In this document: positions 17,772 to 25,427 of the stretch, in pieces | Position numbering within the stretch: the stretch's first letter is position 1 | Layout: every line of letters begins with the position of its first letter | Translations under genes and position numbers: made by a program | DNA from: CAYFJO01 sp964343305 | GTDB lineage: Bacteria; Planctomycetota; Planctomycetia; Pirellulales; Pirellulaceae | Reading direction: 5' to 3' | Length of the DNA: 63,064 nt | NCBI GenBank assembly: GCA_964343305.1 | Contig: CAYFJO010000013.1 | Location: 1-63,064 of the forward strand | The notes under the pieces: model-generated | Seen by the model: the letters and a program-made list of their open reading frames with translations, nothing else | Told to the model about the DNA's origin: nothing | The model's database searches: none

Positions 17772-18713
17772 ATGCGTTATATCGACTCACATACTGAAGG
17801 CGAACCCACCCGCGTCATCATTGACGGAGGGCCAGATCTCGGCAACGGTTCGTTAGCTGAGCGTTTGGACCGTTTCCGAGGGACGGAAGATAGTTTTCGG
17901 CGATGCGTAATCAACGAACCACGCGGCTGGGACGCTGTTGTCGGTGCATTGTTGTGTGAACCTGTTGATCCATCGTGCGCGGCTGGAGTGATCTTCTTCA
18001 ACAATACTGGTTATCTGGGAATGTGCGGTCACGGGGCGATTGGAGTGGCCGTAACACTTCACTATCTCGGACGGATCGATATTGGATTACAGCGTCTGGA
18101 AACTCCCGTCGGCGTTGTGGAAGTCAACTTGCTCGGCCCAAACGAAGTGGCTATTGAAAACGTCCCCAGTTATCGGCACCGCGCTGGTGTCAGCGTTGAT
18201 GTTGCTGGGCTCGGAACCTTCACAGGCGACGTCGCTTGGGGCGGAAACTGGTTCTTTCTCGTGGATGGCTCACCATCGCCTCTGACGGTCGAAAACACTC
18301 ACGCATTGTCCGAGGCGGCGGAGAGAGTACGCGATGAGTTGAATCGTCAGGGAATCACCGGTGCAGACGGAGCGGAAATCGATCACATCGAGTTCTTCGG
18401 CTGTCCGCAGTCGCCAGAAGTCAACAGCCGCAATTTCGTCTATTGCCCAGGTGGTGCCTACGACCGTTCCCCTTGCGGAACCGGCACGAGCGCCAAGCTC
18501 GCGTGCCTGGCCGCCGATGGAAAACTGCTGCCTGGAGATATGTGGATTCAGGAGAGCGTCATTGGAAGTCGCTTCTCGGCGAGCTATCGGAACGCTGAAT
18601 CGGAAAGGATCATCCCCACGATTATCGGGCGCGCTTACGTATTTAGCGAAGGGACGATGATCCAGCAGCTCGGTGACCCATATCAACACGGCATTAAGGG
18701 GAGCACGGCATGA
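17772..18713 (+). CDS. 4-hydroxyproline 2-epimerase (proline racemase family)
   Basis: 313 residues. Proline-racemase-fold enzymes use two residues as acid and base. Here both are cysteines: Cys85 in MCGHG and Cys235 in SPCGTGTSA. Two cysteines point to a racemase or epimerase; the dehydratases of the family have Ser or Thr at the first position. The N-terminus RYIDSHTEGEPTRVI is also typical of hydroxyproline 2-epimerases. The enzyme converts trans-4-hydroxy-L-proline to cis-4-hydroxy-D-proline, the substrate of the dehydrogenase encoded by the next gene, whose start overlaps this stop by four bases (ATGA). Cytoplasmic homodimer in relatives. High confidence in family, good confidence in substrate from the neighbours. 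Confidence 0.88.
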   Translation: MRYIDSHTEGEPTRVIIDGGPDLGNGSLAERLDRFRGTEDSFRRCVINEPRGWDAVVGALLCEPVDPSCAAGVIFFNNTGYLGMCGHGAIGVAVTLHYLGRIDIGLQRLETPVGVVEVNLLGPNEVAIENVPSYRHRAGVSVDVAGLGTFTGDVAWGGNWFFLVDGSPSPLTVENTHALSEAAERVRDELNRQGITGADGAEIDHIEFFGCPQSPEVNSRNFVYCPGGAYDRSPCGTGTSAKLACLAADGKLLPGDMWIQESVIGSRFSASYRNAESERIIPTIIGRAYVFSEGTMIQQLGDPYQHGIKGSTA

Positions 18714-19969
18714 CGTCCGCTACGCGCGCCGAAAGTGCGATCGTCGTCGGTGCCGGAATTGTTGGAATTGCCTGCGCCCATTATTTATCGAAGGCCGGTT
18801 TACAGGTCTCTGTGATTGATAAAGGGACGATTGCCGGCGCCTGCTCGCACGGCAACTGTGGTTATATATGCCCAAGCCACGTACCGCCTTTGACCGAACC
18901 CGGCGCGATCAAAATGGCCCTGCGGTCACTCTTCAATCCACGCGCGCCGTTTCGTGTGAAACCCAGCCTGAACCCTGCCTTGTGGAAATGGATGTGGGAG
19001 TTCGCGCGACGCTGCACTCATCAGCAGGTACTGACCGCGGGCAAACATCTTCAGTCGATTCTCGACGCATCCATCGACGAGTATCGTGACTTGATTCCCA
19101 AGTTGTCACTGAATTGCAAGTGGAAAGAGGATGGCTTGCTTTACGTGCTACGAACCGAGCGTGGAATGGAAAGCTACGCCGAGACGGACCGAATGCTGAC
19201 TGAGCATTTCGGAGTCACAGCTCGCCGAATCGATGGCAAGGATCTGCCAACGTTTGATCCTGGATTGAAGCCCGGACTGGCGGGGGCATTCCACTATCCG
19301 GGCGACGCATCCGTTCGCCCTGATCTTTTGAATCGAGAATGGTCCGAGCGACTTCAGGCGGACGGCGTCCAATTCGTCGAGCAATGTGAGTTGCAGGCTA
19401 TCCACAAATCGGCGGGACGTGTAACGGGACTGCAAACATCTCAGGGAGACATGAAAGCTGACTGCCTCATCTTTGCAATGGGAGCGTGGAGCACGCGCTG
19501 GTCGAACGAGCTTGAATGTCGCATCCCGATCCAGCCAGGCAAAGGTTACTCCATAACGATGTCGAGGCCGGAAGCCTGTCCGCGATATCCCATGTTGTTC
19601 CCAGAGCACAAGGTCGGTGTCTCTCCTTTTGATGATGGATTCCGACTTGGCTCAATGATGGAGTTTGCGGGTTACGACACGTCGATTCCGGATCACCGAA
19701 TCCAACAATTGCGAGAATCCGCTCGGCCCTACCTCGTAGCTCCCGTCGATGGACCAGCCAAGGATACCTGGTACGGCTGGCGTCCAATGACGTGGGACAG
19801 TCTACCGATCATTGGTCTGATACCAAGATTCAGCAACGCTTACCTCGCAACGGGACACAACATGCTCGGCCTGAGCCTCGCCCCATCAACGGGAAGACTG
19901 ATTGCTGAATTGATTACCGGAGAACCGACGCATATTGACGCGACCCCGTATTCTCCACGTCGCTTCTGA
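18710..19969 (+). CDS. DadA-type FAD-dependent D-amino acid dehydrogenase, probable D-hydroxyproline dehydrogenase
   Basis: 419 residues. The N-terminal FAD-binding motif is AIVVGAGIVGIACAHYLSKA (GxGxxG) followed by VSVIDKGTIAGACSHGNCGY, a hallmark of DadA relatives. C-terminal motifs include WYGWRPMTWDSLPIIG and ATGHNMLGLSLAPSTGRLIA. In the hydroxyproline pathway this enzyme oxidises cis-4-hydroxy-D-proline to 1-pyrroline-4-hydroxy-2-carboxylate and passes electrons to the respiratory chain. It overlaps the epimerase gene by four bases. The aldehyde dehydrogenase that would finish the pathway is not in this window, so it must be elsewhere in the genome. Confidence 0.87.
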   Translation: MTSATRAESAIVVGAGIVGIACAHYLSKAGLQVSVIDKGTIAGACSHGNCGYICPSHVPPLTEPGAIKMALRSLFNPRAPFRVKPSLNPALWKWMWEFARRCTHQQVLTAGKHLQSILDASIDEYRDLIPKLSLNCKWKEDGLLYVLRTERGMESYAETDRMLTEHFGVTARRIDGKDLPTFDPGLKPGLAGAFHYPGDASVRPDLLNREWSERLQADGVQFVEQCELQAIHKSAGRVTGLQTSQGDMKADCLIFAMGAWSTRWSNELECRIPIQPGKGYSITMSRPEACPRYPMLFPEHKVGVSPFDDGFRLGSMMEFAGYDTSIPDHRIQQLRESARPYLVAPVDGPAKDTWYGWRPMTWDSLPIIGLIPRFSNAYLATGHNMLGLSLAPSTGRLIAELITGEPTHIDATPYSPRRF

Positions 19970-20013
19970 TCCCCAAGGTTTGGGTCTCCGGTTTGATGCG
20001 ACAGTTCTGAGTT

Positions 20014-20238
20014 TTACTTTCGCGTATCAGGATCTATTCCAGACAAATTGTTCGAATTATGAAGATTGCATCGATTGCAGGATAAAGCCAGGTTCTCAGC
20101 TTCGGTGTTTCCATGATGCTTACGAGCGACGATGTGCTCCACATAAAACGTCACATCGACAGCTTCCTGTGGCATCTTGCAATATTCGCACCGATCTCCG
20201 GCGCGAGCCCAAACTAGCTGACGTAATCCAGCTTCCAT
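20014..20238 (-). pseudogene. C-terminally truncated HNH endonuclease, second pair
   Basis: 74 residues with a good HNH core: WARAGDRCEYCKMPQ, FYVEHIVARKHHG (Glu in place of the Asp of DHI) and NLALSCNRCNLHNSNNLSGI. The frame stops directly after DPDTRK. The paralogue at 8416 and its family go on after this point with LTRLFHPRKDHW and about 60 more residues. The following bases show no remainder of the gene. It starts with TAATG overlap to its small partner gene. Probably non-functional, cut off where the hydroxyproline genes end. Confidence 0.65.
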
Positions 20239-20513
20239 TACGAGCTATGTCTGGCTAAGACTCTCCGTGCTTTGGCTTTCAAGATGGCGACCAAGTCAAT
20301 CGCTTCGACGCAGCTTTCGTACTCGCTTCGCTCGGCGTCAGTGAGTTCGCCTTCATTGGCTTTTTCCGCAAGCTCATCAATGTGGGCTTGGGTTTGCTGG
20401 TCAACCTTCGTATCAACCATTCGCTGAGCGACATCCGGGGTCAAACAGTCCAATACAGGTTCAAGCAACCGATCCAGCACGGTGTTGTTAGGTGAGGTAC
20501 TTCCCATGTCCAT
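20238..20513 (-). CDS. Small helical partner of the truncated HNH gene
   Basis: 91 residues, all helical. Positions 20-91 show the pattern LDCLTPDVAQRMVDTKVD, then IDELAEKANEGELTDAERSE and YESCVEAIDLVAILKAKARR. This matches the layout of the 74-residue protein at 8195-8419, including the LxAxxRxE and LxxxKxxAR parts. In both cases the gene directly precedes and overlaps an HNH gene. Family members are common in planctomycetes and cyanobacteria. No DNA-binding motif was recognised; an antitoxin-like or specificity role is open. Confidence 0.65.
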   Translation of the reverse strand: MDMGSTSPNNTVLDRLLEPVLDCLTPDVAQRMVDTKVDQQTQAHIDELAEKANEGELTDAERSEYESCVEAIDLVAILKAKARRVLARHSS

Positions 20514-20593
20514 ATTTTATCACCCCATCCAATTTGACCAAGTGAAAATGTCGTTCAATCTGAACGGCGATTCGATCTCATGTCGCAACGAAC

Positions 20594-20794
20594 TTATAGT
20601 TGACTCGGCCACTCTTCTAAATGTAGTATCACCGCCATGACGCCGTGGCGAAGCGCTTCCGGAAGCGTAGGCCACGCATCAACGATGGTCTTTAAATCTT
20701 CTGAAAGCGCGTCCAGTTCCGAAGTTGCAACGGATTCGGCTCTGGCCCACGCCGCAATACGCGACCTGAATTTAGGCACCCGCAAGGATGCCAC
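20594..20794 (-). CDS. Short conserved-looking protein at the end of the recombinase operon
   Basis: 66 residues ending with the pattern DLKTIVDAWPTLPEALRHGV followed by MAVILHL. The DxWPxLPxxLRxGIxAM pattern is familiar from short planctomycete proteins often found near site-specific recombinases. It lies 116 bases downstream of the RepB-like gene on the same strand. No function can be assigned; a small helical DNA-associated accessory protein is one possibility. Confidence 0.5.
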   Translation of the reverse strand: MASLRVPKFRSRIAAWARAESVATSELDALSEDLKTIVDAWPTLPEALRHGVMAVILHLEEWPSQL

Positions 20795-20909
20795 GAGACT
20801 CGAAAATCAGCGTATTCTCGCCGAAGAATTGTGTCTCACGTTTGAGGGGCATTTCGAGATGCTCAAAAGTTAGACGGCATGAGTGTCTATGTATAAATCA
20901 AGTTGACGT

Positions 20910-21800
20910 TTACGGTGCTTCGTTCAGGCTTCGGGAATCGGCAATCTTCTGAGTTTCTGTCAAAACTTCCGGATAGTTCTGGGCGAGAAAACGGACCACA
21001 CGTGCGCTATCCAGCAACTTTTTTAGGTAGCCGACGACGATCACTAAATTCAGCACGTTTTTTCCGTGCGTGTCCTCGATCTGTTTGAAGTCCTTACTGA
21101 TTGATTCCAGCTCTCGTTCCATGCGGGCCATGTCTGCGGGCGCAATTCCTTCGAGTTCTTTGTCCTGCTCAGCGTCGACCAGTTGCTCGGTGGACGTTGC
21201 TGCGAGCAGGCATTTTGCGTATGCGACCGAGAAATTGCTTGATGCTCGCATTAGTTCAGCCATTTCGATTTGACGCATCGGTTTGACTTTGCGAATTAGC
21301 CGAAGTGTGCACGCAGTTGCCCTTTGGTTTTTCAGGAGTTCTACAGCTTCAGGACAAACGCCGACAAGCAGATCTCGTTTTTGTCGAATTCTTGCGACAT
21401 CGACGTTGAGCGTGCGTGCAATCGCTTCTTCGTCGACGCCATTCTTAATTGCCGTCAAAACCATGAAGTGTTCCTGAATCGCGGACAATCGATTGACCTT
21501 GTGGTTGTAAGTGTACGCCTCATCGTCAAGCGCAATCAGACAGCCGACCGTTGTCTGACCCCGTTCTACAAGAATGTCATAGCGGATGTGACCGTCGAGC
21601 AGCAAGAAGTGGCCTTCAACTTCTTTATGCGGATGAACAATCAGCGGTTCGATGATGCCAACTTCGCTGATGGATGCCGCAATTCGACGGTACTTCGTGC
21701 TCTTCCGCGTACCAGGTGCAACGCGCCGCAGCAGTAGGATCTTTTCGATATCGATTGTTCGGACGTTTGGTTCACACGCAAAGCTAACTTGGTTTTTCAT
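20910..21800 (-). CDS. RepB-type ParB-like protein, third gene of the recombinase operon
   Basis: 296 residues. The N-terminal ParB/sulfiredoxin-fold domain (about 10-105) has TRKSTKYRRIAASISEVGII, EPLIVHP and LLDGHIRYDILVERGQTTV. The next part, AYTYNHKVNRLSAIQEHFMV, and the HTH-like EEAIARTLNVDVARIRQKRD followed by KPMRQIEMAELMRASSNFSV match proteins annotated as plasmid partitioning protein RepB C-terminal domain. Its ATG overlaps the stop of the first ParB-like gene by one base (TAATG), so the two are probably made in fixed ratio. Because no ParA, origin or Rep gene lies nearby, plasmid partitioning is unlikely here; a DNA-binding or nuclease partner of the serine recombinase is more likely. 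Confidence 0.8.
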   Translation of the reverse strand: MKNQVSFACEPNVRTIDIEKILLLRRVAPGTRKSTKYRRIAASISEVGIIEPLIVHPHKEVEGHFLLLDGHIRYDILVERGQTTVGCLIALDDEAYTYNHKVNRLSAIQEHFMVLTAIKNGVDEEAIARTLNVDVARIRQKRDLLVGVCPEAVELLKNQRATACTLRLIRKVKPMRQIEMAELMRASSNFSVAYAKCLLAATSTEQLVDAEQDKELEGIAPADMARMERELESISKDFKQIEDTHGKNVLNLVIVVGYLKKLLDSARVVRFLAQNYPEVLTETQKIADSRSLNEAP

Positions 21801-22711
21801 TATGACTCCTCATTTGGATAAATCTGACTGGCGAGAAAGGACGGCAGAGAGTCCAGCGATTCGGCTCTCAGGAGAGTTACGAAATCCTCGTCCTGAATGA
21901 GCTGCTTTAACGCCGAAACAACGAACAGCAATCGGGTCTCACACAACTTGGACTTGTGAATTAGCAAACGCTGACGGGCCGTCTCTTCTTCATACGTTTT
22001 GAGCAGGTTCTTGGACGACATCGCCGAACCATTTCGTGGGCGGCCGCCACCTCGCAACGTTTTTCCTTCGTTACGACGTTTTTCGACCAACCGGCGCGCG
22101 GCAAGCAGTCTTTTGCCCCGCAGATCTTTCGACTCGTACGCCTTGGTCAATGCACGCTGGATTGCGTGGTCATCGGATGTCGCGATCGTGACAGCAACGC
22201 TGATTGGAATTCTGCTGTGCTCGACAGCGTGAAGCAGACGCTCTTCACCTTTTTTCATCAGTTTCAGAACGCCACGAACGTATGTAACGTCTAACGCAGT
22301 CTTTTGAGCAATCTGGGAGACTGAGTACTTTTGATCTTTGAGCGATTCGATTTCCTTTAGCAATTCGAATGTTGAATGCTGGCGTCGTGCCAAGTTCTCG
22401 ACAAGGCTCATCAGTAGCAGTTTCTCTTTCGTGACATTGACAATGATCGCTGGGATTTCTTCTTCATCCAGCGCCACGAACGCCTCGTATCTCCCCTGAC
22501 CACAAACGAGGTAGTAATCGCCCTTGTCCGCGTCGGGCTTTTTGGGTGTTACGGTAATTGGCTTTTTGAGCCCCAGCTTGGCGATGCTATCGACGATCTG
22601 CCTGAACTTCGTGCGTCCACGCTGGCGCGGATTGACGATCGTGATTTGATCAAGACGGATCATGTGGACTTTGTCATCTTGTCGATTGTTGATGTTGTTT
22701 TTGTGGTTCAT
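21800..22711 (-). CDS. ParB-like protein, second gene of the recombinase operon
   Basis: 303 residues. A ParB N-terminal domain (about 15-110) shows RLDQITIVNPRQRGRTKFRQ, LGLKKPITV, YYLVCGQGRYEAFVALDEEE and LLLMSLVENLARRQHS, with the GQGR-type motif in place of the GERR of chromosomal ParB. A KorB-like HTH follows (KYSVSQIAQKTALDVTYVRG, VLKLMKKGEERLL). The end is helical and basic. It overlaps the recombinase gene by four bases (ATGA) and the RepB-like gene by one. The trio recurs in many bacteria to my knowledge, without an established role. Some ParB-fold proteins bind or cut CTP- or NTP-dependent DNA sites, so it may mark or guide recombination sites. Confidence 0.8.
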   Translation of the reverse strand: MNHKNNINNRQDDKVHMIRLDQITIVNPRQRGRTKFRQIVDSIAKLGLKKPITVTPKKPDADKGDYYLVCGQGRYEAFVALDEEEIPAIIVNVTKEKLLLMSLVENLARRQHSTFELLKEIESLKDQKYSVSQIAQKTALDVTYVRGVLKLMKKGEERLLHAVEHSRIPISVAVTIATSDDHAIQRALTKAYESKDLRGKRLLAARRLVEKRRNEGKTLRGGGRPRNGSAMSSKNLLKTYEEETARQRLLIHKSKLCETRLLFVVSALKQLIQDEDFVTLLRAESLDSLPSFLASQIYPNEES

Positions 22712-24285
22712 GCTGTACCTTCGATTTTCCTGCGGGCTGCGAGACTCGCGAAGTAGTCCAAACTGTCGAACTGGTAGGTGTCCAGATACGCCCCGTTGGT
22801 TTCGCAGACAAGCAGCTTAGGCGATTCAATGTCCATGATTGGAAACACGTAATAATCCGTTGGAGTTGCGTTCGAAGGGTCCATTCTCACGAGGATCGTA
22901 ATGTCAGGTGCTATCTGCTGGTCGATTTTGAAAAGCCACCGCAGCGACCCGGCAGGGGTTGAACGGCATCGAGACAGAAACATCGATGCGCTGTACTCGC
23001 CGTTGATTAAGAGCAAGTCCGTTGTCGAATCGTGTGTGACCATCGCACCAACAGCATCGAGTCTCTGTACAACATCTTCCACGAGCTGTGGATACATCTT
23101 TCTTAGGTTGCAGTTGATCTCGATGTATTCGTAATCTCGATCGGGTGTGCAACCGGCGAGGCGATAGGCTTGGATCAGACTTCCGAATCGTGTTCGGTAT
23201 GCTGTTGATGGCGGCAGCCCATCGGCCGCATCGATTAACGCTGCCGATAGGGAGGGGTGCTCGACCGCCAGAGCCCTCAGTCGTTCAATCATTTCCTCGT
23301 CGGTGAATCGGCGGTTCCGCTCCTGAATGATCGCCTGAGCGCTAAGGAACATCTCCTTTTCAACGATAGCCTCAAACGCGTCGTTCTTGCGAATATACAT
23401 TTCAGGCGTGTTCGTGACGTGTTTGTGTTTCAACTTGAACGACTGCCGGTTGTAAACGTTGTTGCCGATGTATTTTTCATTCGTCAGAATTTGCCGAACA
23501 GTGCCTCGGTTCCACGGCCGACCGAAGTCTGTCACGAGTCCCCGTGCGTTCAAACCGTCTGCGATTTCTGATTCGCGTTTTCCGTTGTGGACGAATTGTT
23601 CGTAGATCCAGCGGACCCAGCCCACTTCATCATCCGGGCCTCGAACAAGGATGACGCGGTCCGTTTGCAGACTCTTGTATTCCCCACGATCCAGAATCCC
23701 CTTCTGGTCGCCTTTGATGTCAATGAGCATCCGCCTCAGTCCGTAACCGGGCGCTCCACCTTGACGATAGCCAAGCTCAATCAGCCGGCATTGTCCCTGA
23801 AAAACTTTAGTTGACAACTCGCGACTGTACTCGCCGGCCATCACCCTTTTGACATTCTTAATGATTGTTGACGTGGGCCCGCCGTCATTCTCGAATTGCT
23901 CGGCACAATAATGGACAGCGATCCCGGCACGCTTGCAAAGATACTCGTTGTACGCGCTTTCGTCGGCATCCTGAAAACGGCCCCACCGGCTGACATCGTA
24001 AACCAGGATGGCATCAAAGTCGGCGTTGCCGCTCTGCACATCGTCGATCAGACGTCGCAGTGATTCACGACCTGCCACATTCAGCCCACTCTTGCCCTCA
24101 TCGGCATATGTCCGAACGATGTCAATCCCACGATTCGTAGCGTAGTCACGGATGATGTCTTCCTGGTTGGCAGTCGAATACTGCTGATGTTCGGTCGACA
24201 TTCGGGCGTACTGTGCTGCGCGAATTGGTTTTTTGAAAGTTCCATTTTGGACGTCGGTTTCCTCTTGGTCTTGTGACTTGGTCAC
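22708..24285 (-). CDS. Large serine recombinase
   Basis: 525 residues. The resolvase-type catalytic domain (about 20-165) carries the nucleophilic serine in AAQYARMSTEHQ, plus TANQEDIIRDYA, DEGKSGLNVAGRE and DAILVYDVSRWGRF. A recombinase domain (PF07508-like) follows at about 195-300 (GGAPGYGLRRML, EVGWVRWIYEQFV, LNARGLVTDFGRPWNRGTVR, LTNEKYIGN). The usual zinc beta-ribbon cysteines are missing. Instead there is LSAALIDAADGLPPSTAYRT and a C-terminal domain of about 140 residues (RCRSTPAGSLRWLFKIDQQ, PDITILVRMD, DYYVFPIMDI) found only in a subgroup. It cuts and rejoins DNA at attachment sites. First gene of the coupled trio. Confidence 0.88.
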   Translation of the reverse strand: MTKSQDQEETDVQNGTFKKPIRAAQYARMSTEHQQYSTANQEDIIRDYATNRGIDIVRTYADEGKSGLNVAGRESLRRLIDDVQSGNADFDAILVYDVSRWGRFQDADESAYNEYLCKRAGIAVHYCAEQFENDGGPTSTIIKNVKRVMAGEYSRELSTKVFQGQCRLIELGYRQGGAPGYGLRRMLIDIKGDQKGILDRGEYKSLQTDRVILVRGPDDEVGWVRWIYEQFVHNGKRESEIADGLNARGLVTDFGRPWNRGTVRQILTNEKYIGNNVYNRQSFKLKHKHVTNTPEMYIRKNDAFEAIVEKEMFLSAQAIIQERNRRFTDEEMIERLRALAVEHPSLSAALIDAADGLPPSTAYRTRFGSLIQAYRLAGCTPDRDYEYIEINCNLRKMYPQLVEDVVQRLDAVGAMVTHDSTTDLLLINGEYSASMFLSRCRSTPAGSLRWLFKIDQQIAPDITILVRMDPSNATPTDYYVFPIMDIESPKLLVCETNGAYLDTYQFDSLDYFASLAARRKIEGTA

Positions 24286-24414
24286 TGTTGCTCCTTTCGA
24301 AGTGGTTTGTCATTTAGATGTTGCGTTCGTGTTTTGCAGAAGGCCATTCTGACACAGGGCTGTTTGATCTCAGTGTGATCTGCGTTTGGTTCTCGTTTGA
24401 TTTGGTACTATTTT

Positions 24415-24891
24415 TCAAGCGAGAATCAAACCGTAGTGGCCCGACACATTGCCATCGATCGATTGCGCAAGCTCGTCCATTCCTGATTCGACAAGCCGAT
24501 CACGAAGTCGCTTAACAACACCTCGAATCGATGAACTCTCTACCGGCACGGGCCATACGTCATCAAGAAGATCATCATTCGACACATAACGGTTCGGCGA
24601 TTGAGCTAATCGGTGGAAGAACCAAAAGAGCCGTGTGTTGCCAAGGAAACAGTTCTTGTCGCGCCAGATGACCCTCAGAGTCTCACGATCTGCTACCGGT
24701 GATTCCGGACTGAACGAATCGCTGTTCCGATCGGCTTCGGTCAGGGCTGAAATCTGATGGAACTCATCGAGTTCCAAAGTTCTTGAGAGGATCGAGATTG
24801 CCTCTTCGATGTGGGAGACGGCCGCAGCATGCGAAGCTGCCAAGGTTTTCAATGCTTTGTGGATTTGTTGCTTCTTGTCTGCTGTGATCAT
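24415..24891 (-). CDS. Winged-helix protein upstream of the recombinase operon
   Basis: 158 residues. The N-terminal half is helical (KQQIHKALKTLAASHAAAVS, HIEEAISIL). The C-terminal half (about 75-155) matches an OmpR/PhoB-type winged helix: LFWFFHRLAQSPNRYVSNDD, LLDDVWP, then SSIRGVVKRLRDRL. It lacks a receiver domain. It is on the same strand, 129 bases before the recombinase gene, so it may regulate the operon or help assemble the recombination complex. No signal peptide. Confidence 0.65.
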   Translation of the reverse strand: MITADKKQQIHKALKTLAASHAAAVSHIEEAISILSRTLELDEFHQISALTEADRNSDSFSPESPVADRETLRVIWRDKNCFLGNTRLFWFFHRLAQSPNRYVSNDDLLDDVWPVPVESSSIRGVVKRLRDRLVESGMDELAQSIDGNVSGHYGLILA

Positions 24892-25427
24892 TGTGGATCT
24901 CTCAATTCAGATAGGGTGGGACTCGTTAAGCCTTCATCCAAATCTGCCTGACGAAATTGATCTTCGCAGCAATAGACATGGTGTCTTTCGCGGAACCTCA
25001 TGGAGTTCGCGAGATTCAGCCCAACATTAATCTTCCGTGGGAATGACTCACGCAACCTACCCGCAAACGACAAAATCCGTTCCCGCTTTCGACGCATCCT
25101 TGTTCTCCATCGATGAGAATGTTTGGCGACACTCTCGGAGGATAAGGATGCTGTATCTGCGCGCAATTCTGTCGGACGGATTTCCAATCCGTCGGGAAGG
25201 AATGGAATTCCGTCCTACTGCGTGTTTTCACCTGCCGATCGCCCTCTTTATGCTGTGCCGAAAGGAGCGTTCATTTGGTACACTTCTAGTCCTGCCTGTT
25301 TCGTATCGAATGGACCGGCAGGATGCGCATCCTGGGAAGTCGTTGTCGGACAGCTACTTACCAACAACACGTGGGTGTTTCGACGATGGCTTCACCACAA
25401 CGTTCTCCCATCAAAGGACCGTGACCA
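24892..25427. other. Intergenic region with palindromic repeats
   Basis: About 535 bases between divergent genes. It holds the repeat at 25175-25193, a partly related stretch TGGAATTCCGTCC at 25203, and a small palindrome AGGATGCGCATCCT (25320-25333). Frames that cross this region translate the repeats and are not protein-like. No attachment-site direct repeat was identified by eye. Confidence 0.5.
25175..25193. repeat. GACGGATT-type palindromic repeat
   Basis: GACGGATTTCCAATCCGTC is a perfect inverted repeat with a short centre. It belongs to the same family as 36080-36103. Confidence 0.75.
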
